Below, in pieces: positions 22,629 through 34,089 of a stretch of 64,000 nucleotides of DNA; position 1 is the stretch's first letter, and each line of letters starts with the position of its first letter. The notes beneath the pieces were generated by a model. The model had not been told where the DNA came from. It searched no databases and was given only the letters and a program-made list of their open reading frames with translations. The DNA is from Onthophagus taurus (taxonomy: Eukaryota; Arthropoda; Insecta; Coleoptera; Scarabaeidae): NCBI RefSeq assembly GCF_036711975.1, contig NC_091966.1:42539501-42603500 (forward strand). Reading direction: 5' to 3'. The position numbers and the translations under genes were made by a program.

Positions 22629-24890
22629 TAGTGGTAGAACGGATATCCGGCAATTTTTTAAAACCGGTGGGATACCGGATAGTTACCAAAGCCGGATATT
22701 AAAAACCTATTACTTAGTACTCCACCATTCACAGAAATTAGTATCTCTTTTAGGTTTACATTCAAAATTCGTTATAAAATTTATTTCTTGAAGGACCCTT
22801 GTGGCAATATCACCAATTATTAATTAAAGTATTCTCTTTTTAATGCAAAAAGCCGTTTTGAAAAATCACTTTTAGTTCTTGAAAAATACATTTTTGATAT
22901 GATCGACAATTTTTACGAATTTTGCAATTTTCGCCGATTAAGTTTTAAAAATTCGTATAAAATCTATTTCTTGGAATATGAGTATGAAAATTTCCCAAAG
23001 TGTTAATAAGAGTGTCCTCTTTCCAATGAACTAACCCGTTTTGAAAAATAACTTTTAGTTTTTGAGAAAACAATATTTGAAGTTTTGGAAAAATTTTCGA
23101 TGTTGCAATTTTCATCGATAACTTTAAAAATTCGCTATAAAACTCATTTCTTGAAGGATCCTTGTGGAAATATCACCAATCATTAATTAAAGTGTCCTCT
23201 TTTTAATGCAAAAAGCCGCTTTGAAAAATCACTTTTAGTTCTTGAGAAATACATTTTTGAAATGATCGACAATCTTTTCGAATTTTGCAATTTTCGCCGA
23301 CGAAGTTTTAAAAATTCGTATAAAATCGATTTCTTGAAATATGAATATGAAAATTTTCCAAAATGTTAATAAAGGTGTGCTCTTTCCAATGAGCCAACAC
23401 GTTTTGAAAAATATCTTTTAGTTTTTGAGAAAACAATATTTGAAGTTTTGATAAAATTTTCGATGTTATAATTTTCACCGATAACTTTCAAAATTCGCTA
23501 TAAAATTCATTTCTTGAAGAATCCTTGTGGAAATATCACCTATTATTAATTAAAGCATCCTCTTTTAAACGCAAAAAGTCGTTTTGAAAAACCACTTTTA
23601 GTTTTTGAGAAATAAATTTTTGAAATAATCGATAATTTTTTCGAATTTTGCAATTTTCGCCGATTAAGTTTTAAAAATTCGTATTAAATCGATTTCTTGG
23701 AATATGAGTATGAAAATTTCCCAAAGTGTTAATAAAAGTGTCTTCTTTCCAATGAACCAACCCATTTTGAAAAATAACTTTTAGTTTTTGAGAAAACAAT
23801 ATTTGAAGTTTTGATAAAATTTTCGATGTTGCAATTTTCATCGATAACATTCAAAATTCGCTATCAAATTTATTTCTTGAAGGATCTTTGTGGAAATATC
23901 ACCAATTATTACTTAAAGTATCTTCACTTTAATGCAAAAAGCCGTTTTGAAAAATCACTTTTAGTTTTTGAGAAATAAATTTTTGAAATGATCGACATTT
24001 TTTTCGAATTTTGCAATTTTCGCCGATTAATATTTAAAAATTCATATAAAATCCAGTTCTTGGAATATGAGTATGAAAATTTCCCAAAATGTTAATAAAA
24101 GTGTTCTCTTCCCAATGATCCAACCCGTTTTGAAAAATAACTTTCAGTTTTTGAGAAAATAATATTTGAAGTTTTGATAAAATTTTCAATGTTGCAATTT
24201 TCATCGATAACTTTCAAAATTCGCTATAAAATTTATTTCTTGAAGGATCCCTGTGGAAATATCACCAATTAGTAATTAATGTATGCTCTTTTTAATGCAA
24301 AAAGCCGTTTTGAAAAATCATTTTTAGTTCTTGAGATATAAATTTTTGAAATAATCGTGAATTTTTTCGTTTTTTGCAATTTCTGCCGATTAAATTTTAA
24401 TAATTCGTATAAAATCGATTTTTTGGAATATGAGTATGAAAATTTCCCAAAGTGTTAATAAAAGTGTCTTCTTTCCAATGAACCAACCCATTTTGAAAAA
24501 TATCTTTTAGTTTTTGAGAAAACAATATTTGTAGTTTTGATAACATTTTCGATGTTGCATTTTTCATCCATAATTTTCAAAATTCGCTATAAAATTTATT
24601 TCTTGAAGGATCCTTGTGGAAATATCACCAATTATTAATTAAACCTCTTTTTAGAGTTGCTTCGTTAGTTAAATCTTGTGAAGTTAGTTAACATATCTTA
24701 TCAGCTTTCTTATTAATTTAATTGTTATTCAAATATCGCAATAACCTCATCAGAAATCACTTCAGAAATGCACCAGCAATTATAACCATAATGGCCGGAT
24801 AGATATGCCGGATAACCGGATATCCGACCGAAGGGATGCCGAATATCCGGTATCCGGCTTTTCGCAAAATCACTATCCGCTCCATCACTA
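22629..24890. mobile_element. hAT-like non-autonomous element carrying a satellite
   Basis: The ends TAGTGGTAGAACGGATA and TATCCGCTCCATCACTA are inverted with a few mismatches. Subterminal CCGGATATCCGG-type motifs occur on both sides. The flanks CTAATAAC and GTAGTAAC fit a decayed 8-bp duplication (6 of 8). TAGTGATGGAGCGGATA-like ends and 8-bp targets fit hAT. There is no transposase; the inside is an array of 363-bp units. Confidence 0.7.
22784..24642. repeat. 363-bp dimeric satellite array
   Basis: Units start at TTTCTTGAAGGATCC near 22784, 23147, 23510, 23873, 24236 and 24598: five full units of 363 bp and a partial sixth. Each unit is a dimer. A related half starts TTTCTTGGAATATGAG at +183, and both halves share GTTTTGAAAAAT, ACTTTTAGTT and GCAATTTTC. 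This is a higher-order repeat of about 182-bp monomers. Confidence 0.93.
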
Positions 24891-24899
24891 GTAGTAACT

Positions 24900-25165
24900 A
24901 ACAATACAGGTACTGGTGTGATTACGTAAATTGCAGAACTCAAATGGAATGTGGCCCTTGGAAGGATGGATGATGGACAAAGAGACCGCTCAAGAATTAA
25001 TAAGAAAAGTAGAGGAAGGCAATCCACACGCTGGAATGATGATATCAAAAGAATAACAAATTGGATACAAAGCGTGCAGGATCGAGAAAAATGTACAAAA
25101 ATGAGGTCTACGTTTAGTAGTGGACGTTAAGGGCTGGACGATAATGATGGCGATGACCAAGTTGT
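24900..25165 (+). pseudogene. LINE 3' fragment (RTE/R4-like C-terminus)
   Basis: The frame contains GRMDDGQRDRS, RGRQSTRWNDDIKRITNWIQ and VQDREKC, then ends in GDDNDGDD-like codons. This is the well-known 3' end of an abundant insect endonuclease-reverse transcriptase family (consensus RPxTRWxDDI...W...A.DRE). Only the C-terminus survives. Confidence 0.75.
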
Positions 25166-25169
25166 ATGT

Positions 25170-26390
25170 CTTGACTGCATTAGATCTCCATACCTAGATA
25201 GAGGTCCTCCACTATCAGTTTGTACTTGACTGGTTCTTTGATAAATGTCAGTGAAGGATAAATTTATAAAAATTTGAATTTGTATTTGATATTTAAAGAA
25301 TTATGGGAACGAAATCATTTCGAGATTGCTAGTAATTTTAGCCGAATGGAAAATAAGTAGTTAACAGGTACCCTCCTGTTGAGAAAAGAGCCAGAACCAA
25401 TATGTGATCGACGTTTCTCCGGTTCAGCCGTGTAACCGTGTGTGTGGGAAACACAGGGATTTATGCGAGCAATTATTCTGAATTACACCTTCGTTCGATG
25501 CACCGAAGCACACCGAAGCAAGAGGCACAATGTTGACCGTGCGGCTCGGTTTACACGTCACGTAAGTATTATCGTTATTACTTGTTTACTGTTTATACGC
25601 GGGGTGCACGCAAACCTGCCCCTGCGCAAGTTGTAAAACGAAATTTACCGTCGCTTCAAACGAAAAACGACGAAATAGGTTCTCCGCCGCGTTGGAAAGG
25701 AGGTAGTCGTACTAGGAGGCTCAATACGGTTCACAAATCAATGGGTCCGCGAAGACGCTATCAATCTCACGATCAAATCCGTATAATCAAAGACCGGTAA
25801 ACGCCAGATATAAAACCGGCGAGGACTTCTTATTATCACCATTTGCGAAACGATTTACGATCTCATTACTACACCGACCAGACGACAACGACGGTCAAGG
25901 AATTGGACGACTCGGCACGCCGAAGACCTACTGCCGTCGTAAATAGAACCCATCGTCTTATGTCTTCGATATAAAAGCTACCGGTGACTATATAAATATC
26001 AATTAGATTCTCTGTTTAAAGGTATGATTACGTTCACGCTAACCAACGACCATAACCAAAAAGAATTATTACCTTTTGTTTTTATTGTTGTTACCATCTT
26101 TAACCAAATTTTAATTTAAATCTACCAATTAAGAGTAATTTATTAATTTAAGATTTTTTAACAGTTTGATATAAACAATGTGCCGCCATCTATTGATTTC
26201 TATTACAATTTGAATTCATCTATGAAATTTGACACAAAGAATTTAATTGTTGCATTTATTAATTTTTGTTCTACATTGATTTAAATGAGCTAATTACAAT
26301 GATGTTTTTAAATAAATTTTTGTGTATTTAGAAAGAAATTTAATTAAATTACTTCTTGTTATAAGTACGAAGGCTTTCACGGCCGGTGTG
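25170..26390. other. Intergenic with GC-rich patch
   Basis: 25380-25960 is richer in CpG than its surroundings and has overlapping frames, none recognisable. It may be a promoter or UTR of an unseen transcript. The rest is AT-rich and empty. Confidence 0.4.
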
Positions 26391-26395
26391 AATTA

Positions 26396-27672
26396 AACTA
26401 AGATTAGAACTAAAACTAGAACTAACACTAGAAACTTTCGGGTTTTGCCGTGCGTCTTTTAATAAATGACATGGGATCTCCACTATCGCCAGTTATAGCT
26501 AATTTCTACATGGAATTATTCGAAGAGGACGCTTTGAAGAAAAGCCAGTGGAAACCAAAACTATGGCTCCGATATGTGGATGACACGTTTGTGATATGGC
26601 AACATGGTCAAAAACGGCTCCAAGAGTTCTTGGATCACTTGAACTCTCAACATCCTATGATTAAGTTCACCATGGAAACAGAAACTGCCAAAAAACTACC
26701 TTTCCTAGATGTGTTGGTCACCAGGACGACAAATGGAGATATAGAACTTGGTGTATACCGAAAGAAGACCCATACCAACAGGTGTTTACAGGCATGTTCA
26801 CATCATCATCCCCAACAGAAGAGGTCCGTGATCCGTACATTATTTCAGCGAGCAGCGAGACTATGTGAAGGAGAGAACTTGAAGAAGGAGCAACACTTTC
26901 TACGAGGCGTGCTGCAGAAGAATGGATACACTTCGAGGGACATCAAGCAGCGAAAGCAGAAAGAGGACACGGTAAGTACAAAACCACTTGGATTTATCTG
27001 TCTTCCCTATGTTTCAGGTGTAACGGAACGAATTGCTAGGCACCTCAAGAAGAACGACATCGTAGTGCGGTACGGCACGGTCAGCAAAATTAGCCAAGGA
27101 CAAACTAACTCCATTAAAAGGAGCGGGAGTCTATCGACTATCGTGTAGTTGTGGGAAGGTTTATGTTGGCCAAACTGGACGCAACGTCGAGTGCCGCATC
27201 AAGGAGCATGAGAGGGATGTAAGGCTGAAGAAGATCCAGCAGTCGGCGGTTGCGGAACATTGCCATGCAGAGGGGCACCGAATAGACTTCGAACAAACAA
27301 AGGTGCTGGCTAGGGACAACAGATACTACCAAAGACTGACAAGAGAAGCCATAGAGATTCACCGACATAAAAATAACGTCAACAGAGAGGATGGCTGGGA
27401 GCTTAGCAGAACATGGAAGATGGTGGTGAACACGAAGACCTCTTCCCGCCTCACACCGGACGCGACGCAATTAGTTATTAATTAGTTTGTAATTAGCGTT
27501 AACTGATTAGTAATTAGTTTTTCCGACTTATATATAGTTACCGATTTTTTGATCTCGTCACTTCGAACCAGTTTCTGAAGAAGGTTGCAACATGGCATCC
27601 GAAACGTCAAACCTTTTATTAAAAGACGCACGGCAAAACCCGAAAGTTTCTAGTTTTAGTTCTAATCTTAGT
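26396..27672 (+). mobile_element. Penelope-like element enclosed by hairpin arms
   Basis: The RT part (26450 onwards, N-terminally truncated) shows MGSPLSPVIANFYMELFE, WLRYVDDTFVIW (YVDD catalytic box) and KLPFLDVLVTR. After a frame change comes a GIY-YIG-type endonuclease part: CGKVYVGQTGRNVECRIKEH (about 27145-27210), AVAEHCHAEGHRIDF and TREAIEIHRH...NREDGW (to about 27420). This RT plus GIY-YIG order is diagnostic of Penelope elements. The element is bounded by 70-bp inverted arms of the AACTAGA hairpin family (26396-26466 and 27603-27672). One frameshift lies near 27100. Confidence 0.92.
27571..27612 (+). ncRNA. Hammerhead-ribozyme-like motif in Penelope 3' end
   Basis: The order matches a minimal hammerhead: GTTT, core CTGAAGA (fits CUGANGA), stem II GGTTGC/GCATCC with loop AACATG, then GAAAC, the cleavage-type triplet GTC, and AAAC pairing with the initial GTTT as stem I. 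Stem III is only two base pairs, and there is one extra A before stem II. Minimal hammerheads are known from Penelope elements. Activity is not shown. Confidence 0.55.
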
Positions 27673-27679
27673 TTAATTA

Positions 27680-27928
27680 CTTCTTGTTGTAATTAATAGC
27701 TAAATTCACTTTGGTTTCGGTTTGTTTTGATTCAATGGTTGTCATTTTTAAAAGTGTTAGTCTCAAGTTTTAATCGTAAATATTTCGCTTAAAGCTACTT
27801 TAAGGTATTTAAATTTGTTCCAGAAACGTTAAATTAAATAATTCGATAGTTCGTGACCGGAATATGAAAAAATGGGTTAATTCAAAATTTAGTGTTTGAA
27901 GAACATAACCTTAAAATGAGCTAAAAGC
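27680..27928. other. Spacer, nothing recognised
   Basis: AT-rich sequence between the Penelope element and the MITE pair. Confidence 0.5.
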
Positions 27929-27937
27929 GGAAAGATT

Positions 27938-28470
27938 CAAGGTTTATAGAACATAAGGTTACCTCATTCCCTATGCCTCTGTAGTATCGATTATTACCCC
28001 GCAAATTGACGTCACTGGTTCGATACAGTCAGAATAAAAGATAGCCTATACGTGCCTATACTGTGGTACAGTCTATATAAAATATTTAAACCTCGCATCG
28101 TGTTGTGTTGTTCATAGAACCAGCTACGTCACTGACCCACCTTGCCTCTCAGAGGAGGAGAATCGGTATTGGGTAACCTTATGTTCTATAGACCTTGGTG
28201 GTGACCAAGGTTTATAGAACATAAGGTTACCTCATTCCCTATGCCTCTGTAGTATCGATTATTACCCCCAGATTGACGTCACTGGTTCGATACAGTCAGA
28301 ATAAAAGATAGCCTATACGTGCCTATACTGTGGTACAGTCTATATAAAATATTTAAACCTCGCATCGTGTTGTGTTGTTCATAGCTACGTAACCAGCTAC
28401 GTCACTGACCCACCTTGCCTCTCAGAGGAGGAGAATCGGTATTGGTTAACCTTATGTTCTATAGACCTTG
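27938..28470. mobile_element. Tandem pair of a 260-bp MITE with shared 9-bp target duplication
   Basis: Two direct copies (27938-28198 and 28207-28470) are separated by GTGGTGAC. Each has inverted ends CAAGGTTTATAGAACATAAG and CTTATGTTCTATAGACCTTG. The pair as a whole is flanked by GGAAAGATT (27929-27937 and 28471-28479). The copies are nearly identical except for a short indel near 28385. A 9-bp target suggests Mutator-like or Merlin origin; no transposase. Confidence 0.85.
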
Positions 28471-28479
28471 GGAAAGATT

Positions 28480-29400
28480 CATATCTGTTTTTCAACAATT
28501 GTGTACGACCATTGACTATTTTATACCAGACTGCTAACCGTAAAAATTGGTAACGCGTAAAGATTTATTTTTGGATTTGTCCGCTATGGGGGCGCTGGTT
28601 GATTTTATAATAATAATGGATATGATTAAGAGATGGCAGCACTATTTTTGATTTATATTCCCCCTCTTATATTTTCTTGTACTAATAATAAAAATTGTTT
28701 AGTATTTCTTTTTTAATTAATAAATAAAATTTTATTGTATGAAAACATTATACGTTTTCCGTAAAAACCGGTTGTTTCTACCAGTTTATTTTCATTAAAA
28801 ATAATATTAATTTTTAGAGAAATTTTTTCAACACTTTGAACAATTTTAAGAGTTGTTCTATCTGGTTTCAAGTTAAGTACTTGGGGAAATCCCGAGATAA
28901 CTGACAGGTTGTTTCCACAAGTTTCTACGGAAAAAGTTGGTAAAGGCGGGCTTAACGTCGCAGGCGGAGTTTATTTTAGTTTATTTGCTTTAAATATCTA
29001 AAATTATTATTTAAAACTAGTTATTAAACCTAAAATTATTGGTCTTTAATTGTAAACAAGCTTTATCTTTTATTAATATTTTGAAATAATATAATAATTA
29101 GACAAGGGGTTAAAAGGCACGGAAACAAAATATATTAAAAGGTCGAGCTTGAGCGGAGAGTAGAGGATTTCCATTAAAGTCCATCCTAAATAAAAAATTT
29201 AAACATTTATTATAGTACTTGAGGTAGAGGTACTTCAGATAGAGATACTTAAGGTAGTGATAGAGGTACTTGAGGTAGAGGTACTTGGCTAGAGATACTT
29301 CAATGAAGTGGCGAACCAGTTTGCGTATCGTGTAGATCTAGCTTTATACAAGAATATGTTGTTTCTTCTAAGAAGAAAACCTTTCGGAAGAAGAACGCAT
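28480..29400. other. Intergenic, with minisatellite at 29215-29300
   Basis: No gene. Near 29215-29300 a degenerate minisatellite of GAGGTACTTGAGGTA-like units is repeated about five times. The rest is AT-rich. Confidence 0.5.
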
Positions 29401-29459
29401 CCCTGGAAGAGCTAGAGGTCGAGCTAGAGAGATAAAGATAAATAAATAAATAAACAAAG

Positions 29460-29770
29460 ATAAAATTATTCTTAATTTTTAAAATGTTATTTTCTTTGAA
29501 AAAAGTTAATGTCTTTTTTATGTATGACTCTTTATCCAACTCAACGAGGCCTGCATTTTTGTCTCCCATGGTAACAATACGATTTTCTATTTTAATTTTA
29601 TGTTTCAGATTTTTAATGATGCGAAGAATTAATTTAGTATGGAAAGATTTTATGTTGACGTTCTTATTCCCACTCGTTTTCCCTCACTCTTTCACCTTTA
29701 TCATCTGGCGAACGTTCCTTATGACCTTCAGTCCAATTTCATCCCTCATCATGTTGACTCAAGTTATTTA
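29460..29770 (-). pseudogene. Penelope-like N-terminal fragment
   Basis: The minus frame has GDKNAGLVELDKESYIKK, which resembles the conserved ADKGN-VVLDKEDY block near the start of Penelope RTs. Flanking sequence is interrupted by stops. Only this block supports the call. Confidence 0.55.
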
Positions 29771-30127
29771 ATTTTAAAGGAAATTTTAACGTGTTAATTG
29801 TAAGTTTACAAATTTTCTTTCTTTTTTGATTTCTTATATTTAGTTATTATGGTTCTTTCTCTACAGGTTTGGTAATTTGTTTTGTCGTTAATTTTTAACA
29901 TTTATTTTTAAACACTTTGAAAAACGAGATTTACGATGAATAGAAAAACGCCATTTTAATTTTTTGGATTTTTCAATTTACTCTTCAAGTTTTTTTACAT
30001 TTGAATTTTTCGTAAACGGAATCTTTTTGAAGAAATACTCTGAAACAATATTCTCTTCACTCTCGATGCTCCTACACCGACGGTAATTATATATATTTTT
30101 TATCTGTGTTTTTGTTATATCTGAATG

Positions 30128-30180
30128 TTCCTTAGTCCTACCTGAAGAAGAACGATAATCGTTCGAAATCTTCGAAGATA
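30128..30180 (+). ncRNA. Second hammerhead-like core, weaker
   Basis: CTGAAGA (30142-30148) is followed by a perfect six-base stem GAACGA/TCGTTC with loop TAA, then GAAAT. The downstream cleavage triplet and stem I are not convincing. It lies next to Penelope remains, so it is probably a decayed end of another Penelope copy. Confidence 0.3.
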
Positions 30181-30356
30181 GCACCGAAATAAAATATTTT
30201 CATCGTTTATACGACTTTTAATTTTTGTTAGCAGCAAAAAACCATACAACTTACCTGGAAAAAAACTACCAAATCGATAATAGAGGCATCTCCAATAGGC
30301 CCCGAGATCAAGAAAACCTTAATCACTCGCGAAAAATCAAGCAGGTGCCCCAAACT

Positions 30357-30590
30357 CTATGGTCTGCCCAAAATCCCCTCCCTCAGGAAGGCTGCTCCGG
30401 ATCGGGGACGGTGTAGGACCGTTTTCCAAGTGGCTGACAAGTGCAGGGCGTCATCTCTCTTGTTGAAGGTACCGTTCTTCTCTATTTCGATGGACTCGCG
30501 GATGAGTCTGGTGCTCCAATGTGGAACGTTGGCTATTTCCATATCTGAAGCTGCTAGTTTTCCATATATACATATACATAGAATAATCAT
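30357..30590 (-). pseudogene. Penelope-like GIY-YIG domain C-terminal fragment
   Basis: The minus frame reads STRLIRESIEIEKNG, FNKRDDALHLSATWKTVL, matching the end of the Penelope endonuclease (compare TREAIEIHRH and NREDGWELSRTWKMVV in the copy at 27.4 kb). No RT precedes it. It abuts the 795-bp array. Confidence 0.8.
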
Positions 30591-33500
30591 GCAAAATAAT
30601 TTGATATTAAAATAGTATTATTTAAGTGTTTGCCTAACCTATCCTTTGATATGGACTCCCTCAGCTGATAGAATGAGAGTCATTCGGCTTGCGCATACTA
30701 CATATCAATCCTATTATTCCACGTGAAAAATAACCATAATGCTCTGATCTCAATGAGAGGTAGTACTTTCATGGAGGCATTGTCGTTAGCGAGGCTTACA
30801 AACCCTCCAGCATGCCTATGAAGTGGGTATATCTGCATCATGGTTATTTTCCACGTGGAATAATAGGATTGATATGCTGTATGCCCAAGCCGAATGACTC
30901 TCATTCTGTCAGCGGAAGGAGTCGATATCAAAGGATAGGTTCGGCAAACACTTAAATAATACTATTTTAATATTAAGTTATTTTGCACGAATTTTCTATT
31001 TATATGTACATATGGTACACTGGCTCAAGATATAGAATTATTCAATATATTTTCCACGAGGAATTATACTAAAAATTGCAGATATACGTATAACTAAAAT
31101 ATTCGTGCAAAATAATTTGATATTAAAATACTATTATTTAAGTGTTTGCCTAATCTACCATTTAAATGACTCCACGTATCTACCGACTGGAAGTCTGGCC
31201 CCTAGTTAGAAAAAAAATAATTTTGATTAAATTCGCTATAACTAAAGAACGGTTTGACCGATTTCAATGTTCTATATCTCAAACGAAAGCTTGCGCCTGG
31301 CTGAATAATTATGTGTAAAGCATATTGAACACTTCCATATCTGAATCTGCTAGTTTTCCATATGTATATGTAAATAGAATAATCATGCAAAATAATTTGA
31401 TATTAAAATAGTACACTGTTGGACATAATTCACGAGCACACCTTATATAATCTGAACGCGTGAAGATAAATCCATGATATTTAAGGAGCACAAAGGTTTA
31501 CTGTAGACGAGTTTATTCATCGAGTTTCGAGTTGTTCCGTCGCGGCATTGTTGACTGAGCCGCTCTTCCAAGTGGAACATTCCGTCGCTATGGAGACCGA
31601 AGTGGATGGAAAATACCGGTCGTTTTTAGTATGGTGTGAGGAACCGCATTGTTATCGTACTCTGTGCGCAATGGATGGGCGATCGCGTTACTTAAGCGAG
31701 GTTGAGCGAGGAATGTTTGAGGGTATGCATATTGAGGGTGTATCGTTCTGTGAAATTGCGCGTCGTCTCGAGCGGTCGTTATCGGCAGTGCAACGGGCAT
31801 GGCGAGAATGGTCTGAAGTAGGACATAGGCACCTACAGCCGCGTCCGGGACGGCCCTGCGCGACCCCAGCACACGAGGATCGCACTCTTGTGCTCAGCAC
31901 TTTAGCGTCGTGTGCGTCCTCCTCAAGGCAACTTGGAGCTGTTTGGCCACCGGCAGGGGAAGGCGCACTCACTACGCGAACTGTATGGCGGCGTTTGGTA
32001 GATAGAGGACTGCGCGCGCGTCGTGCGATACAGCGGATTCCAGTAACACCCGAGCACCGCAGCATACGTCACGAGTGGGTCGACGCTAGACATTAGTAGG
32101 TTGCCGAGTAGAGGGACATTTTCTTTTCCGACGAATCAAGATTCGAATTGAGCACCGGTGATGCGCGAATTTTGGTTCGTCGGAGACGTGGTGATCGTCT
32201 ACTGGAGCAGTGCGTGCAAGAATGCTCTATCCACCGACAACCGAGCATTATGGTATGGGGTGCTATTACACATGGTGGACGTACACGTCTGTTGCGTGTA
32301 TAGCAGACCATGACGGGTCAACGATACGTAGATGAGGTGCTTCGGTCCGTTGTGCTTCCCTACGTTCGGCGGCGTCCAGGTCTCCTATACATGCACGACA
32401 ACGTCCGAACGCACATCGGGCGTATTGTACAGACCTTTGTGGAAGAGCACCGTATACGAATACTTCCTAGGCCAGCTCGTTTTCCGGATCTGAATCCAAT
32501 CGAACATGGTTGGGACATGACTGGTCGGAGACTTCTACGTTATCCGGCTTCCTCGGCTAACGTTGAGGAGCTATGGAGGCGAGTTGAGGTGGCAGGTTGG
32601 CCATCCCTCTTGCTACAATACAGTGACTTATAGACTCCATGCCACGTCGTGTAGCGATGATACGCGAAGCTCACGGGGGATACTCTCGCTATTGATGTTT
32701 CTCCTCCCAGCAGAGTTGTGCCGCTCTCCTTGTGAGAGTAAGTTGCACTACTTTAGTATTACTTCCATACCAAATTTTATTGCGCTAGACACACGCGTTC
32801 AGATTATACAGGGTGTGCTCGTGAATTATTTCCAACAGTGTATTATTTAAGTGTTTGCCTAACCTATCCTTTGATATGGACTCCCCCGCTAATAGAATGA
32901 GAGTCATTCGGCTTGCGCATACTACATATCAATCCTATTATTCCACGTGGAAAATAACCATGATGCTCTGATCTCAATGAGAGTTAGTACTTTCATGGAG
33001 GCATTGTCGTTAGCGAGGCTTACAAACCCTCCAGCATGCCTATGAAGTGGGTATATTTGCATCATGGTTATTTTCCACGTGAAATAATAGGATTGATATG
33101 CTGTATGCCCAAGCCGAATGATTCTCATTCTGTCAGCGGAAGGAGTCGATATCAAAGGATAGGTTCGGCAAACACTTAAATAATACTATTTTAATATTTA
33201 GTTATTTTGCACGAATTTTCTATTTATATGTACATATGGTACACTGGCTCAAGATATAGAAGCATTCAATATATTTTCCACAAAGAATTATAATAAAAAT
33301 TGCATATATACGTATAACTAAAATATTCGTGCAAAATAATTTGATATTAAAATACTATTATTTAAGTGTTTGCCTAATCTACCATTTAAATGACTCCACG
33401 TATCTATCGACTGGAAGTCTGGCCCCTAGTTAGAAAAAAAATAATTTTGATTAAATTCGCTATAACTAAAGAACGGTTTGACCGATTTTAATGTTCTATA

Positions 33501-34087
33501 TCTCAAACGAAAGCTTGCGTCTGGCTGAATAATTATGTGTAAAGCATATTGAACACTTCCATATCTGAATCTGCTAGCTTTGCATATGTATATGTAAATA
33601 GAATAATCATGCAAAATAATTTGATATTTAAATAGTATTATTTAAGTGTATGCCTAACCTATCCTTTGGTATGGACTCCCTCTGCTGATAGAATGAGAGT
33701 CATTCGGCTTGCGCATACTACATATCAATCCTATTATTCCACGTGGAAAATAACCATGATGCTCTGATCTCAATGAGAGTTAGTACTTTCATGGAGGCAT
33801 TGTCGTTAGCGAGGCTTACAAACCCTCCAGCATGCCTATGAAGTGGGTATATCTGCATCATGATTATTTTCCACGTGGAATAATAGGATTGATATGTAGT
33901 ATGCGCAAGCCGAATGACTCTCATTCTGTCAGCGGAAGGAGTCGATATCAAAGGATAGGTTCGGCAAACACTTAAATAATACTATTTTAATATTAAATAA
34001 TTTTTCACGAATGTTCTATTCATATGTAAATATGGTACACTAGCTCAAGATATGGAAGTATTCAATATATTTTCCACAAGGAATAAT
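30537..34087. repeat. 795-bp tandem array (interrupted by Tc1)
   Basis: Units starting TATTATTTAAGTGTTTGCCT begin at 30616, 31412 (continuing at 32841 after the Tc1 element) and 33636, so two full units of 795-796 bp and a partial third, plus a partial lead-in from 30537. Each unit contains an inverted repeat of about 150-bp arms (CATTCGGCTTGCGCATACTA, CCACGTGGAAAATAACCAT and counterparts). Units are highly alike, suggesting recent duplication. Small frames inside are not genes. Confidence 0.9.
31414..32840 (+). mobile_element. Full-length Tc1-like transposon (1427 bp)
   Basis: TA flanks both ends. Inverted repeats of about 50 bp start CACTGTTGGACATAATTCAC and end GTGAATTATTTCCAACAGTG. The transposase runs from 31548. 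The N-terminal helix-turn-helix region has MDGRSRYLSEVERGMFEGMH and FCEIARRLERSLSAVQRAW. The catalytic blocks are FFSDESRFEL, YMHDNVRTHIG and FPDLNPIEHGWD, as in the Tc1 DD34E family. The frame is otherwise continuous but broken by four TAG codons (three between 32094 and 32112, one near 32300), so this copy is inactive. It lies exactly at a unit border of the 795-bp array. It is much more GC-rich than its surroundings. Confidence 0.93.
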
Positions 34088-34089
34088 AT

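Noticed and set aside
24725-25048. 107-codon minus-strand frame
   Set aside because: Antisense to the LINE 3' fragment and the end of the hAT-like element.
31588-32311. Minus-strand frames of 72-125 codons
   Set aside because: Antisense shadows of the GC-rich Tc1 transposase, which has clear domain motifs on the plus strand.
30537-34087. A CRISPR-like array, suggested by the regular repeats
   Set aside because: Units are 795 bp with no short repeat-spacer alternation; the DNA is eukaryotic. The 190-bp and 363-bp arrays are likewise satellites.
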